Of a stretch of DNA of 64,000 nucleotides, positions 21,672 through 33,168 are shown piece after piece. The notes under the pieces are model-generated. The model worked only from the letters and a program-made list of their open reading frames with translations. It was not told the origin of the DNA and did no database searches. Made by a program: the position numbers and the translations under genes. The DNA is taken from positions 49,539,777-49,603,776 of the forward strand of contig OX439050.1 in NCBI GenBank assembly GCA_949317995.1, given 5' to 3'. Positions within the stretch are counted from its first letter, which is position 1, and each line of letters begins with the position of its first letter. The stretch is from Acholoe squamosa. Lineage: Eukaryota; Annelida; Polychaeta; Phyllodocida; Polynoidae.

Positions 21672-23547
21672 ATGGGGAAGAAAAAGCCCACTAAGGTGAG
21701 ATTCTTAAAGTCCTCTCTTTTTCTTGTCTCGTATATGATACCTCATGACTTTGTGGTCTTTTTGATGTAAAAAAGAAGGTGTGTCTTCACGTTTTTCATT
21801 CAAAACTTCAGTCCCCAGTTGATGCTCCCTCCTTGTTGAAGTGTGTTCCTGGCTCAAGCAGCCGGCTTCCCCCCTTGTTTGGTTGACATCGTGACTTAAT
21901 CCTTCCTAGAAAATGAAGAAGGGATCTCGCTGTACTTAGAAATAGACCCCCCTTTCCAAATCCCCAGCTTAAATAAACAATTACTGTCATAAAAGTCACC
22001 AAGTCTTCTTTTGTGCATGATGGCAAGCTATGTCAATCAGGTACTGCTTTATGTAGAGCCTTTTTTTGGTTAATCGTTTCATTTTATTCAAATTTTAAGA
22101 ATTTCAAAGACTTGATCGAGGATGTGACCAATCTTAAAGCCCTCCTCTGAGAGAACAGAAGACTTACGGGTCAAGAAAGTGACCCTGATTTAGAGGTATG
22201 AGTCAAAAATACATTTTTTCTCTATGGGATCATATCATATTCAAATACACTAAATTCATTTATTGTAAACCTATTCCTCTTCTTTTTTTTAATGTATCTA
22301 TAAAACGTGGAATAAAAAATAGTTCTTTAGCTCTCAGACTATATTTTATTTTGCCTTATACTATGGAATAAGATGTGTATTAAATTTTATTTCATTTTTC
22401 TTTTCCAGGAATCTGACAAAGACGAGGACGAAGATGAGGGAGTAGAAACTATGGATCAGCACGACGAGTTCAATGATGATCAAGAGTGACCTGAGAACTA
22501 CCAGGGTGAAGCTATAGCATACATGTGCAGCTTGTTGAAGCGGCAGAATCTCAGCATGAAGAGGCAAAAGGAAAAGCCTCAAAGCTCATCCCATCCATCC
22601 TTTACTGGTTCCAAACCCAGCTCCTACAGTCAATGAAAAAGAGGCTCTGAACACCAAGACCCCACATATTTTCCTGTCCCTGAATCCTCTGTTCCTAGAG
22701 GTAGAGGTAACAAAAGATCATGAGGCAGGGCTAGAGGATCCATTACTTCTGGCCGGGGGAGGGGACGTGGGTCACCTTCTCCTGACATATCAGGACGCGG
22801 TAGATCATCTCTGAACCAAAGTTATCAAAGGGGGCGTGGTTGGTCTCCTGCAGTAGGTCTTCCTGCAGCATCTGGTAGTGGTTCCATGTCTGAAGGTGCC
22901 ACAAAAGGGGGGGTCCCTACCCCTAAGAAAGGAGAACACTGGAGGGAAGAAGAGCTTGATTCCTTGTTGAAGGGTGCTAACCATCTGAAGCCAGTACTTA
23001 AAGGGCGCTTCAAACATAGCTCTGACGGAAAGGAGCTAAAGAAAATGGTGTGGGAGGAACTACGAGGTGAGGTTAAATTCCTTTAAAACTTGTTTCTTTA
23101 AATATATTCCTCTTATATTCAGTCTAATATGCATGTCGTCAAGGCCTTTTGTCTGACGTTGGTAGAATACATAATTTGCCTTTCCTTTTTTGGTACAATA
23201 TAACAAATCTGTTGATGTAAAGGTGATATCTTTAACATGCAAGTTCACCTTCCTATATTTCAGACTATGTTAATTCTAATGGAGGAAGGCATAGGACACG
23301 TGAGCAGTGTCAGGACAAGCTTGGGTATTTTGTTCAAAAGGCTAAGAAAAAGGTAGGAATACCCTGTCCCTTTTAGATTCTACTGTATCATTATGCTCTA
23401 TATATCTGTGATTTATTAGTATCTCTGAAAATAATGAATTATGTTTTTTAAAGAAAACTCTTCAGAAACATGTATTGCCTATTATGTGTACCGTTCACAT
23501 TTTTTTTTTAGAGACAGGTGATAGACTCTAAGTATAAACTCATTTGA
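21672..23547 (+). pseudogene. Myb/SANT-like DNA-binding gene, five exons, four in-frame TGA
   Basis: Exons 21672-21695, 22100-22195, 22409-23066, 23264-23352 and 23512-23547 have GT/AG borders and keep one reading frame across every junction, from MGKKKPTK to a final TGA at 23545-23547. The middle exon has an acidic segment (DKDEDEDEGVE), an RG-rich segment (GRGRGRGSPSPD) and then EHWREEELDSLLKG; with exon 4 (GRHRTREQCQDKLGYFVQKA) this resembles a Myb/SANT-like trihelix domain. Such proteins accompany transposases in PIF/Harbinger elements. In-frame stops at 22148, 22487, 22634 and 22721 are all TGA, where CGA (Arg) would fit. It lies in the left arm of the inverted-repeat element, which suggests that it belongs to the element. 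Confidence 0.7.
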
Positions 23548-23925
23548 AAATCCACCCTCCACCATGAAAGTATTTTCAGCAACTCCTTCTGTATGAAAAA
23601 CTTTTATCCACCCAGAAAATATTTCATTGTGTGGTCTCTTATGAAAATAATTTCATGGGCCCTTCCGATGAATATATTTTCAAAGTTCCATTCATGAAAA
23701 TATTTTCAGCGAGTACTTATATGAAAATCTCTCCACCATGAAAATATTTTCAGCGACTCCTTCCATATGAAAAACTTTCATCTACCAATGAATATTTCAT
23801 TGTGTGGTCTCGTATGACCCTTTCAAAGAAAATGTTTTCATAGAGTTCCATTCATGAAAATCTTCCATACACCATGAAAATATTCTCAGCGACTCCTAAC
23901 ATAGATGAAAATCATCGAAATCAAA
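23548..23925. repeat. Left subterminal array of gaaaatattttcat words
   Basis: Three to four units of about 120-130 bp with ccatgaaaatattttcagcg, ccatatgaaaaactttc and aatatttcattgtgtggtc. The reverse complement matches the array at 26500-27960. Confidence 0.8.
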
Positions 23926-24639
23926 TGCTCAGAAGAGTTTTCTCTGAGTTCCGCATAAATACATTTTCAAAAAGTCCCTAAGTTTTGTATCAAACCTGGA
24001 GGGTGTTGTGAAAGGACAGGAACTTAATTGAATTGGAGGTGCTATTCCCAAATGGGAACTGACTACAATCAGGCAATGACTTTTCCCCTGTTTTACAGCA
24101 AGGAAATTGGTTATAGAAGTGGTTCTGAAGTGGTCATGATTCACACTAAGAGGATTGATTCTGAGTGTAAGGTGAGAAGTTGGTTCTGAGCAGCAGAACA
24201 GCCAGGAACTGGAAGGTGAGTTACGACAGTGAGAATCTACGTTTTCTATTTTCGCAACAGCCTCCAGTTCTCCTGTATGAAGGTATTCTCTCTGGCTTAC
24301 ATGTGAGAAACCTTTCTTGAGCTCAAACTCATGAGTTTGTAACAAATAAAATTGTTTCACTGGGCTAGTCATTCCCTCTCCTCTGCACTTTTTTTTTTTA
24401 CTATATTCCTCCTTTACCCTAGCAGTTTATATCCCCTCTCCAATTTATTCACTGCAGGGAGATTATTATACAAAAGATTTCTCTGAGCTGCATTGATCAC
24501 TGATTTTTCACAGGGAAGACCCAAGGAAAACAATTTTCACCAGCCCTTCCTGGTGAAATTATGCTATCCATTCTTGATTCATCAGTACTCAGTAGATGGC
24601 ACCACACACCAAAACAGACCAGATTACTCCTCAGGGCAT

Positions 24640-25330
24640 GGTGTTTAACCCTACCTTATCTGTACCTCTAAATTAATGCTCATTCAATCCCTGACCATGA
24701 TCTTGACATTAACCTAAACTCTAATCCTAATGTTTATACTAATGCCATGTGTAACCCTAGACTCTATGAGTGACTGTCTGGTGACAGCCACTGGGCACTG
24801 CATTGGGATTTCTGGCGTAAAGTGTGAGTGCACCCCCCCAAGAAAGAGACATATCAAAGCGCTTTTCCTGAATTAACCCCCACAATTACAATTGCGACTG
24901 ATATTCAGTCATGCTTAACCTAAACCAAATCTTAGTCCTAACCTAAAATTTGAGCCTTAGCCCAATTATAACCCTACTACCACACTTTATCCTAATCATA
25001 ATCCTAACCCTTCTACTAACCCTGGTTATAGTCAAGCATCACAAATATGCCAAACCTTTTGGCAGGCATGTCGGCTAATCCACTAGCAGACAGACAATGA
25101 TAGACACTTCTTAGCTTTAGCTGTGCAGGGAATTGTAACTCTTAGCCTAAAATCAACCCTAGACCTAACCTTAACCCATATCCTGAATCCAAGTCTAACT
25201 TTAGTTTTTACAACAATCCCAACACTATCACATCCTCATGACAACTCCTAAAATCCTCTAACCTGAGCCCAAAACTTCCACTAACACTAAACTGTAATTA
25301 ACAACTCTACGGTTAGGGTGAGGGGAAGGG
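24640..25330. repeat. Degenerate telomere-like (TAACCC)-related repeat
   Basis: The words aaccctaa, taatcctaa, cctaacctaa and taaccctag recur throughout, interspersed with unrelated bases, on the plus strand; ggttagggtgaggggaaggg at about 25312 is the opposite orientation. It looks like an old interstitial telomere-like or simple-sequence tract at the centre of the large inverted repeat. Confidence 0.6.
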
Positions 25331-26219
25331 TTAGTATTTGGGTCAATGTCAGGATAGATGAGGTGAGCAACATTGATCAACTGAATAGTTTTTTTTTGTC
25401 CAGTAAGAAGGATCGACCATCTCAAACTAACGCTATATGCTGTGTGTAGTGAACTATCCCTCAGCATGATATCTAGGAAGAGGGGAAGGGATATATACAA
25501 ACTGTGAAAACCATATCCCAGTAGTAAACCATATTGTACTGCCTGCACCATAGCAAAGTGCTGAATGTTCTGTTACAAGTTTGATTTATACATTATTATT
25601 CTTATCTTTATTGTCAAAGACATAATATGTCTTTCATTCTTGGTGGGTGTTTTACCAGAGAGATATGGGGGGTCCACACAATTATGCCACATATGGCTGT
25701 CTGTATGTCTGTTTATGTTTCAGCTCACATTTCCATAAGTTAAAAGAGAACATATGGAGGTCTAGATGTGTATACATACGGAAATTTACCTGTTTCAGCT
25801 CACCTAATGGAAACAAAATATCCCACATAAAGGCTGCAATATATAACTCTAAATACAAGGGGCTCCATTCCCCTACCTTTTGATTCAATTTCCGTACATC
25901 CCCATTATATTTCCCCCCTATCATTTCCAGATTTCTTTGCTTCCCATTATATAACAAAAACAAATTTTCAGAACTTTTCCCTATGACTCCTTGTTTATTG
26001 ACTGGGAGGTTATAATGCCACATGTTATATGATGCATATATATATTGTGTACAACATATGGAGAGGATACTGCCACCAATAAGAAACACTTGAAAAATGT
26101 TTTAGCCACATAAGGGCCACACGTGAGTGCCATATGTGAATATATTTTTACTTATGTGATGAAACACCCTCTTAGAGAAATATTCAAATGCTGTTTGATA
26201 ATAAATGATTTGCTTTAGC
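25331..26219. other. Spacer inside the inverted-repeat element, no gene seen
   Basis: AT-rich. The open frames at 25258-25551 and 25682-26089 (minus) have no recognised motif. Confidence 0.45.
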
Positions 26220-26499
26220 TCACAGTGCCATCTACTGAGGAACTCATCAGTGTGAAGAGAGATTTTCACTGGGACAGGCCACTGAAAATAATTGGTTATA
26301 TATGGTCTGTGCTGCCATCTACTGAGAAGCTGATTCATGAATGGATTAGATATTTTCACTGGGAAGGGCTGATGAAAATTGTTTTCATCCAGGTTTCGCG
26401 GTGAAAATCAGTGATATGTAGCAGCATTTATGTGACACATGTGAGGAGGAATATTAGAACATTGGTGGACTCAGTAATATTAGTTTTTTGAAGGGTTTG

Positions 26500-27960
26500 A
26501 ACTTCAGCATCCTGAAGCTTATTAAGAATCAGTTATCATATACCCTAAAGAAAATATTTTTATATGAGTCAGGGAAAATATAGTGAGAGTGTGTACAAGA
26601 GTTTCATATGGCATGACTGGTTAAAACATTTTGGAGTGGAGGGGCATGACATTTTCATCAAAAATGAGTCGATGAAAATGTTTTCGTACAAAATCGCACA
26701 ATAAAATATTCTCTAGGTAGATCAAAGTTTTTCATATGGTCGGAGTTCCTAAAAATATTTTCATATGACACAACTCAATGAAAAGGCTACGGAGCCCCTA
26801 ATAGGACATACCAAAAATAGTTTTTTCACCAGAAAAAATGTTCTTGCAGGTACTGAACAATTCATGCAGGTACAGAAACAAATTTTGCGGGTACAGAAAC
26901 AATTCTTGCAGGAACTGAACAATTCTTGTGGCTACAGAAACAGTTCTTGCAGGTACTGAACAATTCTTGCGGGTACAGAGAAAATTCTTGCGGGTGCACA
27001 ACTATTCTTGCAGGTGCACAAACTATTCTTTTTTGGTGCACAAAATATGACTAAGGGTGCACAAACAATCTTGCAGATACACAAACTATTCGTGAGGGCA
27101 AACTTGTGGGTGCTAGAATAATTCTTGCATCTGCAAATGATTTTTTACTCATACTTTCTTGCACTGGATAGAATTGTTCCTGTACCTACCATAATGTCCC
27201 CATACCTGCAAAAATTATTACTGTATCCACAAGAATTCTTATTGGTTTGTCCTATTAGGGGCTCTGTAGTACGCATCCCTGGACTACTACCTGCAGGAAT
27301 CCTCCTGTACTTGCAGGAATCCTCCTGTACCCGCTGGAATCCCCCAGTACCCGCAGGAATCCCCCAGTACCTGCAGGAATCCCCCAGTACCCGCAGGAAT
27401 CCCCCAGTACCCGCAGGAATATTTTTTACATGAAAATAACTTTTTTTGGTATGTCCTATTAGGGGCTCCGTAAAAGGCTGATGTTTTTTATGATAGTTTT
27501 TCATAGGATGAGGGTCGCTGAAAATATTTCCATATAAGACAGATTAATATGGAAATGGTCACAAGACAGTTCAACGAAAAAGTACCTGGTTTATGAAAGA
27601 TTTTCATATGGGAAAGATCACTGAAAATTTTTTTATATAAAAGAGCTCAATGAAAGGTTTTTGGATGTATGAAACATTTTAATACGGAAGAGCAGTTGAA
27701 AATATTGTTCATATGAGACAGTTTGATGAAAATGTTGACGGTTGTACATGAAAGTTTTTCATATGGAAAGGGTCGATGAAAATATTTTCGTATGAGCCAG
27801 CTGGCTGAAAATATTTTCATATGAGCCAGCTCGATGAAAGTTTTTGGCTCTTTGAAAGATTTTTATATGGGAAGGACCATAGAAAATATTTTCATGTGAA
27901 GACCCGCTGAAAATATTTTCATGAAATGAATGCTATTAATCCATTTTCATTATAACATGA
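26500..27960. repeat. Right subterminal array of gaaaatattttcat words
   Basis: Many short units such as gctgaaaatattttcatatg and gatgaaagtttttcatatgg, each itself nearly palindromic. The array is interrupted by the nested element at 26788-27472. It is the inverse counterpart of 23548-23925. Confidence 0.8.
26782..27478. mobile_element. Nested foldback element with TSD AAAGGC
   Basis: Ends are inverted: TACGGAGCCCCTAATAGGAC from 26788 and the inverse up to 27472. They are flanked by AAAGGC at 26782-26787 and 27473-27478. The interior is a minisatellite of ttcttgcaggtacagaaaca on one side and its inverse-like ctgcaggaatcccccagtac on the other. A third copy of the tip lies at about 27246-27265. 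The frames that cross it encode repeat peptides only. Confidence 0.85.
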
Positions 27961-28309
27961 ATTGAAAATCATTTAATGGTGGAGATGTGAAAACATAGTG
28001 AACACACAGTTTAGTACTGTCATTTAAAGGAGGTCTCAATCAGCGAAGTCATATACATGGAAAAGTCAAGTTAGGTTCTTGACTCAGTCATCCTTTATTG
28101 TATGTAATATTGTTGCTTATAACGTGGACCCCCACATTTTGCCAATGATATTTTAAACAGGAAGGTAGGTAGAAACTTGAGGTAGAAGGGAGGGATTATA
28201 CAGATAAGGCAGAAGACAGAGAAAAAAAACAGTAAGTGGGAGCAATTAGAAACATGTGAATGAGAGGGAAAGGCTAAGGAGGAAGAGAGGAAAGTGGAGA
28301 GAGAGGGGA

Positions 28310-28457
28310 ATGGAGGAGAAATGGCATTTTCTTTGGGTAGCATACAATGAAAACTTTCATACGGGTGTAGATCATAGAAAACTAGGCATGGTGTAGATGA
28401 GATCAGACTTATCATCGACCCAGGCCCTAAGAACAGAAAGCTTTTCATACGAGTCCT
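28310..28457 (-). repeat. Right outer inverted repeat
   Basis: Inverse copy of 20655-20800. Read on the minus strand it begins aggactcgtatgaaaagctt. The adjacent inner DNA (28100-28310) is also C/T-rich on the minus strand, mirroring 20810-21130 on the plus strand. Confidence 0.8.
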
Positions 28458-29639
28458 GTGTTTCATCGCAGCCAGACTAAAAGTAGGGAATTCCCTCCGT
28501 GAACTTGGGAAAACCCCCTTGTACGTCACTTCTGGAACTGGCTTTTTACTGTATTATCGCTCTAGCAGTCGACAACCTCGGCAACAAAAACAATGTCGTA
28601 CTCTAACAAAACGGTAAGTAAAACAAAGAAAAGATGATTCTGTATTACTTGTCTATGTATAGAGAAGACACAGGGCGAATTTGGAACTGTGAGTGTAGAT
28701 AATGTAGAAGTAGTTCGACGAGGAAAAAAGGGAAGAGTGTTTTCCTGTGTTCCTTCTGTTTCTTATGTATGTCAGGTCGACTACCAGTTTAACCCTATGT
28801 TGTATGTTCAACAGGCCACCATGGGTTTAATATTAATAATATTAAGATGAGTCATATCAGAACTTTCATAATGTCAGTGGCTTTCCAATGGTACCAAATA
28901 TGTCATAGATGCGTAGGTGTATAATTATTGATAGATCCAATTGCAGAAAATAATGGATTGAAAATAGGCTTAATATAGATGAAAAGTGCGCGCTCAGGCC
29001 ATGAGAATACAGGAGAAAATACAGAAAATTCAATAAATTCACACTAAAATATTGATAAAGATACCCAAAATATTGATGAAATATTTTCTAAGTGATTTTC
29101 TCCAAGGACTCTAATTACAATAATGTATTTTTGTTCAATTTTAATCAATATGGCCTATGAAAATAGCCTATTCCTCACGAAAATAAAATTAAATTAAATT
29201 AAAAATGATTTTCTGAGCACCCTAATCCAAATCAGCCCAGTTCACCTTCATGTACCATCATCACTCCGTACTGACTCCTATAGCACTCTAAAATATGCTT
29301 CAAATTACATTTTCTGAAAGTTGTCTAACTCCCCTCTTTGTTGCCATTTGATTGGGTACTTAAATATCGACATGGTATAGGTAATAGCCTCTATACTTCA
29401 GATTTGTTAAATAAATAAGCTTCCCCAAAATAATTCTTGGCACGAAAGAGTTAACCCCTATAGGTGCCCAAGCGCTCTTTAAGGCGCGGTTTTGGGCTTT
29501 AATGGGGCTTAAATACATGTATACTGAATGAAACTAACATCCAGATACTTCTACTGGTCCAATCTGCAAAGTTAGACCCTCTATAGAACGTCCATGACCT
29601 CCCAATCACAATACAACCATCCATTTTGCTCTATCTCCT
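28458..29639. other. No gene seen; one splice-like short exon
   Basis: At 28593-28613 ATG opens MSYSNKT followed by a perfect gtaagt donor, which could be a first coding exon, but no following exon was recognised. The rest is AT-rich without features. Confidence 0.25.
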
Positions 29640-30600
29640 ATATATAAAATACAGGGAGTCAAAACCTGAAAATTAGCTGTCATATTATATAGGCTCTGAC
29701 TCTGGCTAGCTGGGAGATCTTATGTCTTATGCTGTTTAATACTATTTTTCTCTGCTCTACAAATTTGAGTTCTGGATCTATTGTCAGGCCTAAATACTTG
29801 AAGTTATTGACTCTTTCAAGCTCTATGTTATTTAATTCAAAAACAGGGTTTTCTTTTTGAATATTATTAAAAAGCATCCATTTGGTTTTCCTCTCGTTAA
29901 TAGTTAAGCTATTATAGATGCACCATTGAGATGTCTTTGTAAGGGTGGTTCTCATGTCCGCAGATGAGGTAGTTGTTATAACAGCGTCATCTGCATACAG
30001 GGTAGTATCAAAATCATCTACATCAGGTAATGAATCAATATATACAGAAAACAATACAGGACCCAACACAGACCCATCTGGAACACCATATGTTACTTGT
30101 TTAAAATTAGAAATTGGCCATAGTTTTTTTTTTCTTTTCTGTCAGTTAAATATGAATTCAACCAATCAAGGGTATTTTTACTGAGTCCAAAAGCTTGTAG
30201 TTTTTCTAAAAGTATTGAGTATGATAATCTAAATATAAGCAGAAGGAAGGTTTATTATTAATGATATCTAGTATTGTGTACAGGTGTTCACTGATAGCGG
30301 TTTGTGTTGAGTGTCCAGGCCTATAACCATGTTGGTGGTGGCTCAGCAGCTCACTGTCTGACATGTATGCCTGTAATCTTACACAATTAATTTTTTCAAG
30401 TATTTTTCCTGGTATTGGCAGTAAACTTATTGGTCGCAAGTCATTAACATCTAATGAGTTTTTCTTCTTTGGAAGGGGGACAATTGTTCCAGCCTTCCAT
30501 GCATCTGGAAAAATACATTTCGAAAGACATTTATTATAAAGACAGTGTATAACATCCGGTATGCTCATAAAGGCATCTTTCAATACATGACTCTTAATGT
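29640..30600 (-). mobile_element. 5'-truncated LINE: reverse transcriptase fragment
   Basis: On the minus strand the frame 30583-30206 has FPDAWKAGTIVPLPKKKN, VNDLRPISLLPIPGKILEK and HQHGYRPGHSTQTAI, the classic RT fingers and palm of non-LTR retrotransposons. The frame 30069-29680 adds LGPVLFSVYIDSLPD, the catalytic box LYADDAV, and FKYLGLTID. Between them (30080-30230) the frame is broken. The endonuclease part is absent, so the copy is 5'-truncated, as most LINE insertions are. The clade (Jockey-, CR1- or RTE-like) was not decided. Confidence 0.85.
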
Positions 30601-31087
30601 GTTTGCAGATATTAACTGACTACCTGTGGGAAAGTATCAAGATAGGTGAGCCCTGTGTACCTAGTGAGCAACTGTTTTTGTCGGGAGGACCCCGACCGCT
30701 TGTGACTGAAGTTAATTTGGTGAATGGTTGCAAAAACTGTAAGGCGTGGATTGTATGGGGGCAGGAACTGAGGGCTATCAATATAGCTGCATGAGCAGAG
30801 GCCCGACGGTTTATCCTGCCCAAATGCGTGAATTTTACTAAAGAATTGGCACAGGAATTGGAACTGAGAATTGAGGGTATCAAATTGGCGTGACTGACCC
30901 GCCAGGTGAACGGACTAACATCAATCATTCCCATGATTACTGGGGATGGATGGTTGACTATGGGCGGTGAGTTACAGGTGGTAAACACTGGTTTGCCCCG
31001 GTCATCCAAAGAGTCGAAGTGGCGCAAAGAGCGAAAGACCTCCAGAGGGGGAGACCCCGAAACCACATGCATCCAAAAAGGTAGACT

Positions 31088-33168
31088 TTGAGTTGGAAGA
31101 AAGAGTGTAGCAAGATGAGGATTTTGGAAATATTGCTGGCTTGTGCCTTGAAAGGCTTCATTGGGGTGAGAGCATCATCTCCTAAATTGAATGTGGAGCA
31201 TGTGTTTTTCAGACATACTACCCGATCCCAATGGATTATTGGGTTGGTGCTGGATTTAACCATGTATGAGTGGTATTTGTTGTTTACTAATGAAACCCTT
31301 AGCGTAGCTTTTGCAAAAGCTGAGGGAGCTCTGGTTTATTTCAGGAGATTGCATAACGATGCTAGTTAATGAACGAGCTCGCATTGTAGACAGGCGAACC
31401 AAACAGTTTGGAGAGGAGTGGAACTCCATGGAAGCAGCCCTGACTCAGTTTTATAAAATTCTGGAGGAACAAATGCACGGGCTAAAAGTGCTTGAAAATA
31501 TTCATGGTAAGAATTGGAAAGATTATCAGGAATTGAAGAAAATCGGAGCTAGAGGAGAGTCGAATGGTTACCCAGAGACCTCGAAGGCGTAAAAGGATAG
31601 TGGGCAATGTACTGGGATGACTGGCCAGTATCACGTCGATTTTTATTATCTTTTCTACTCAAAGGTTAAGATACAAAATTGGTCAATTATGGTGGGGACA
31701 GGCTGTACTGCAGTCAGTGGTTAGAAACAGTTTATTGATGGTCAATTTGACTAGACTGGAAGTGCGCGAGAACCGAATGAAGATCATTCAAGTGATCGAC
31801 GCGTTGGGATCATTAGTGGATGCATTTAAGGCACAGGTGCTACCTATGAGGAGGTTTATGATTTCTAGTGGACAGATGAGAACCAATCTAGGCAAGTTGC
31901 GAGACTTGGTGTCAGCCGAGTCTGATTTGATGAAAGAATTGTTTCAAAAGGTGGATAGTTTGGCGGCACAACGCCTTGCCACCACTATCCTACCAGCACC
32001 CGACTTGGTGCAGATATCAAAAGGGGTTGAATTGGGATTGCCCCAAGGACTGATGCTGCCGCAGGACCCTAGAGAGAGGCCATTTTACTATTATAAGGTT
32101 TTGACCACTAGTACCGTTGCCCTAGACAATACCTTGCTAGTAGGGGTGGAAATACCCTTATTACCAGATGTCTGAAAGTAATGGAGGCTTTAGCACTACC
32201 TGTGCCTTATACAGGCATTGAGTTAACTGCATTCTATGCCTTGGAGTTTTGACATTTTCCCATCTCTGAGGATGGTCGGCAGTATGTAGTATTGACTCTG
32301 GAAGACCAGCTAAATTACGGAAAGGAGGACATAACTTATTGTTCTCTTACTTCCACTATCCAAGAAACTAATTGGCACTCTTACTGCACACTGGCACTGT
32401 ACCAATGAGATAAAAGAAAGATAGAAAGATTGTGTCAGGTCAGGGTGTCCAACAAGGTAAAACTGCCAGTCGCTCAGTATGTGTCGGATGGAGAATGGCT
32501 AGTGGCCACGGGGGTCTCTTTTAACCCTTTGCCTACCGCTGTTTGGGCCAGTGTATATTACATAACAGCCATAGTCTGCACATGTAATTCAGCCCCACAG
32601 CCAGCCATTTTTGAGAATAATGCATCATGAGAGGCGGCAACAATACCATGTAATGCGTGAAGACAGGATAGTGACACCACCTGAGGATGTGAGGATGACC
32701 GAGTCAACTATCTGGAAGGACATTGGGGAGCACAGGAAGAACCTCATGGGGCACCACAGGAAGAACCTCATGGGGCACTTGACTAAATTGGGTGACATTG
32801 AGGAACAGCCCATACACGAGTTACTCAAAAAATTGGACACTACGGAGACGTTGGATACCTCCACCTTCCCGGATAGCGTGGTGTTATACATATTGGTTGG
32901 AATTATCACGGTCACGGGTATTGCCATAGTGGGAGTAGTATGTTGTCGTAAGGTCATGACAAGGAAAACTAAACTTCGACGACACGCCGTGAAGCGTATA
33001 TCATTGAATTATGAAACCCCCATGATGACCATGAGGGATGCCATACCCGCCATCATGGAGGTAGAAATGGGAACTAGAGTTCGAAAGGAAGCAGGGCGCA
33101 GGACACCGAGGTCCATTGTCAAGGCGTCGCCAAAATTGACCATGATGAGAGAAGCGGATGTAGAGTAA
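31088..33168 (+). pseudogene. Retroelement envelope-like gene, broken in several frames
   Basis: Successive plus-strand frames (31088-31369, 31311-31592, 31717-32175, about 32180-32420, 32430-32630, 32611-33168) look like one damaged glycoprotein gene. The first has a hydrophobic signal-like start at 31115. The middle frames have heptad-like helical stretches, then a Cys-containing region. The last ends with one strong transmembrane segment (VVLYILVGIITVTGIAIVGV) and a basic tail of about 70 residues. This layout resembles envelope genes of insect-errantivirus-like or other LTR retroelements. Stops and frame changes near 31370, 31600-31710, 32175, 32250, 32408 and 32630 make it non-functional. 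No gag or pol was recognised nearby, and the assignment rests on layout rather than a firm motif. Confidence 0.45.

Larger units (their letters stand above)
20655..28457. mobile_element. About 7.8-kb inverted-repeat element carrying a Myb/SANT-like gene
   Basis: The outer ends, 20655-20800 and 28310-28457, are inverse copies beginning AGGACT(t/c)GTATGAAA and about 90% alike. Both are followed inwards by a pyrimidine-rich tract read in the same sense. A second inverted pair lies inside: 23548-23920 against 26500-27960 (arrays of gaaaatattttcat words), and 24430-24640 against 26220-26420. The left arm additionally holds the five-exon Myb/SANT-like gene. The layout fits a large foldback-type DNA transposon or a composite of nested elements. 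No transposase was found and no target duplication is evident. Confidence 0.6.

Noticed and set aside
23929-24372. 147-codon minus-strand frame inside the inverted-repeat element as a transposase
   Set aside because: No DDE, tyrosine or HUH motif and no similarity that I recognise.
31088-33168. Intact captured (syncytin-like) envelope gene
   Set aside because: At least five stops or frame changes break the reading frame.
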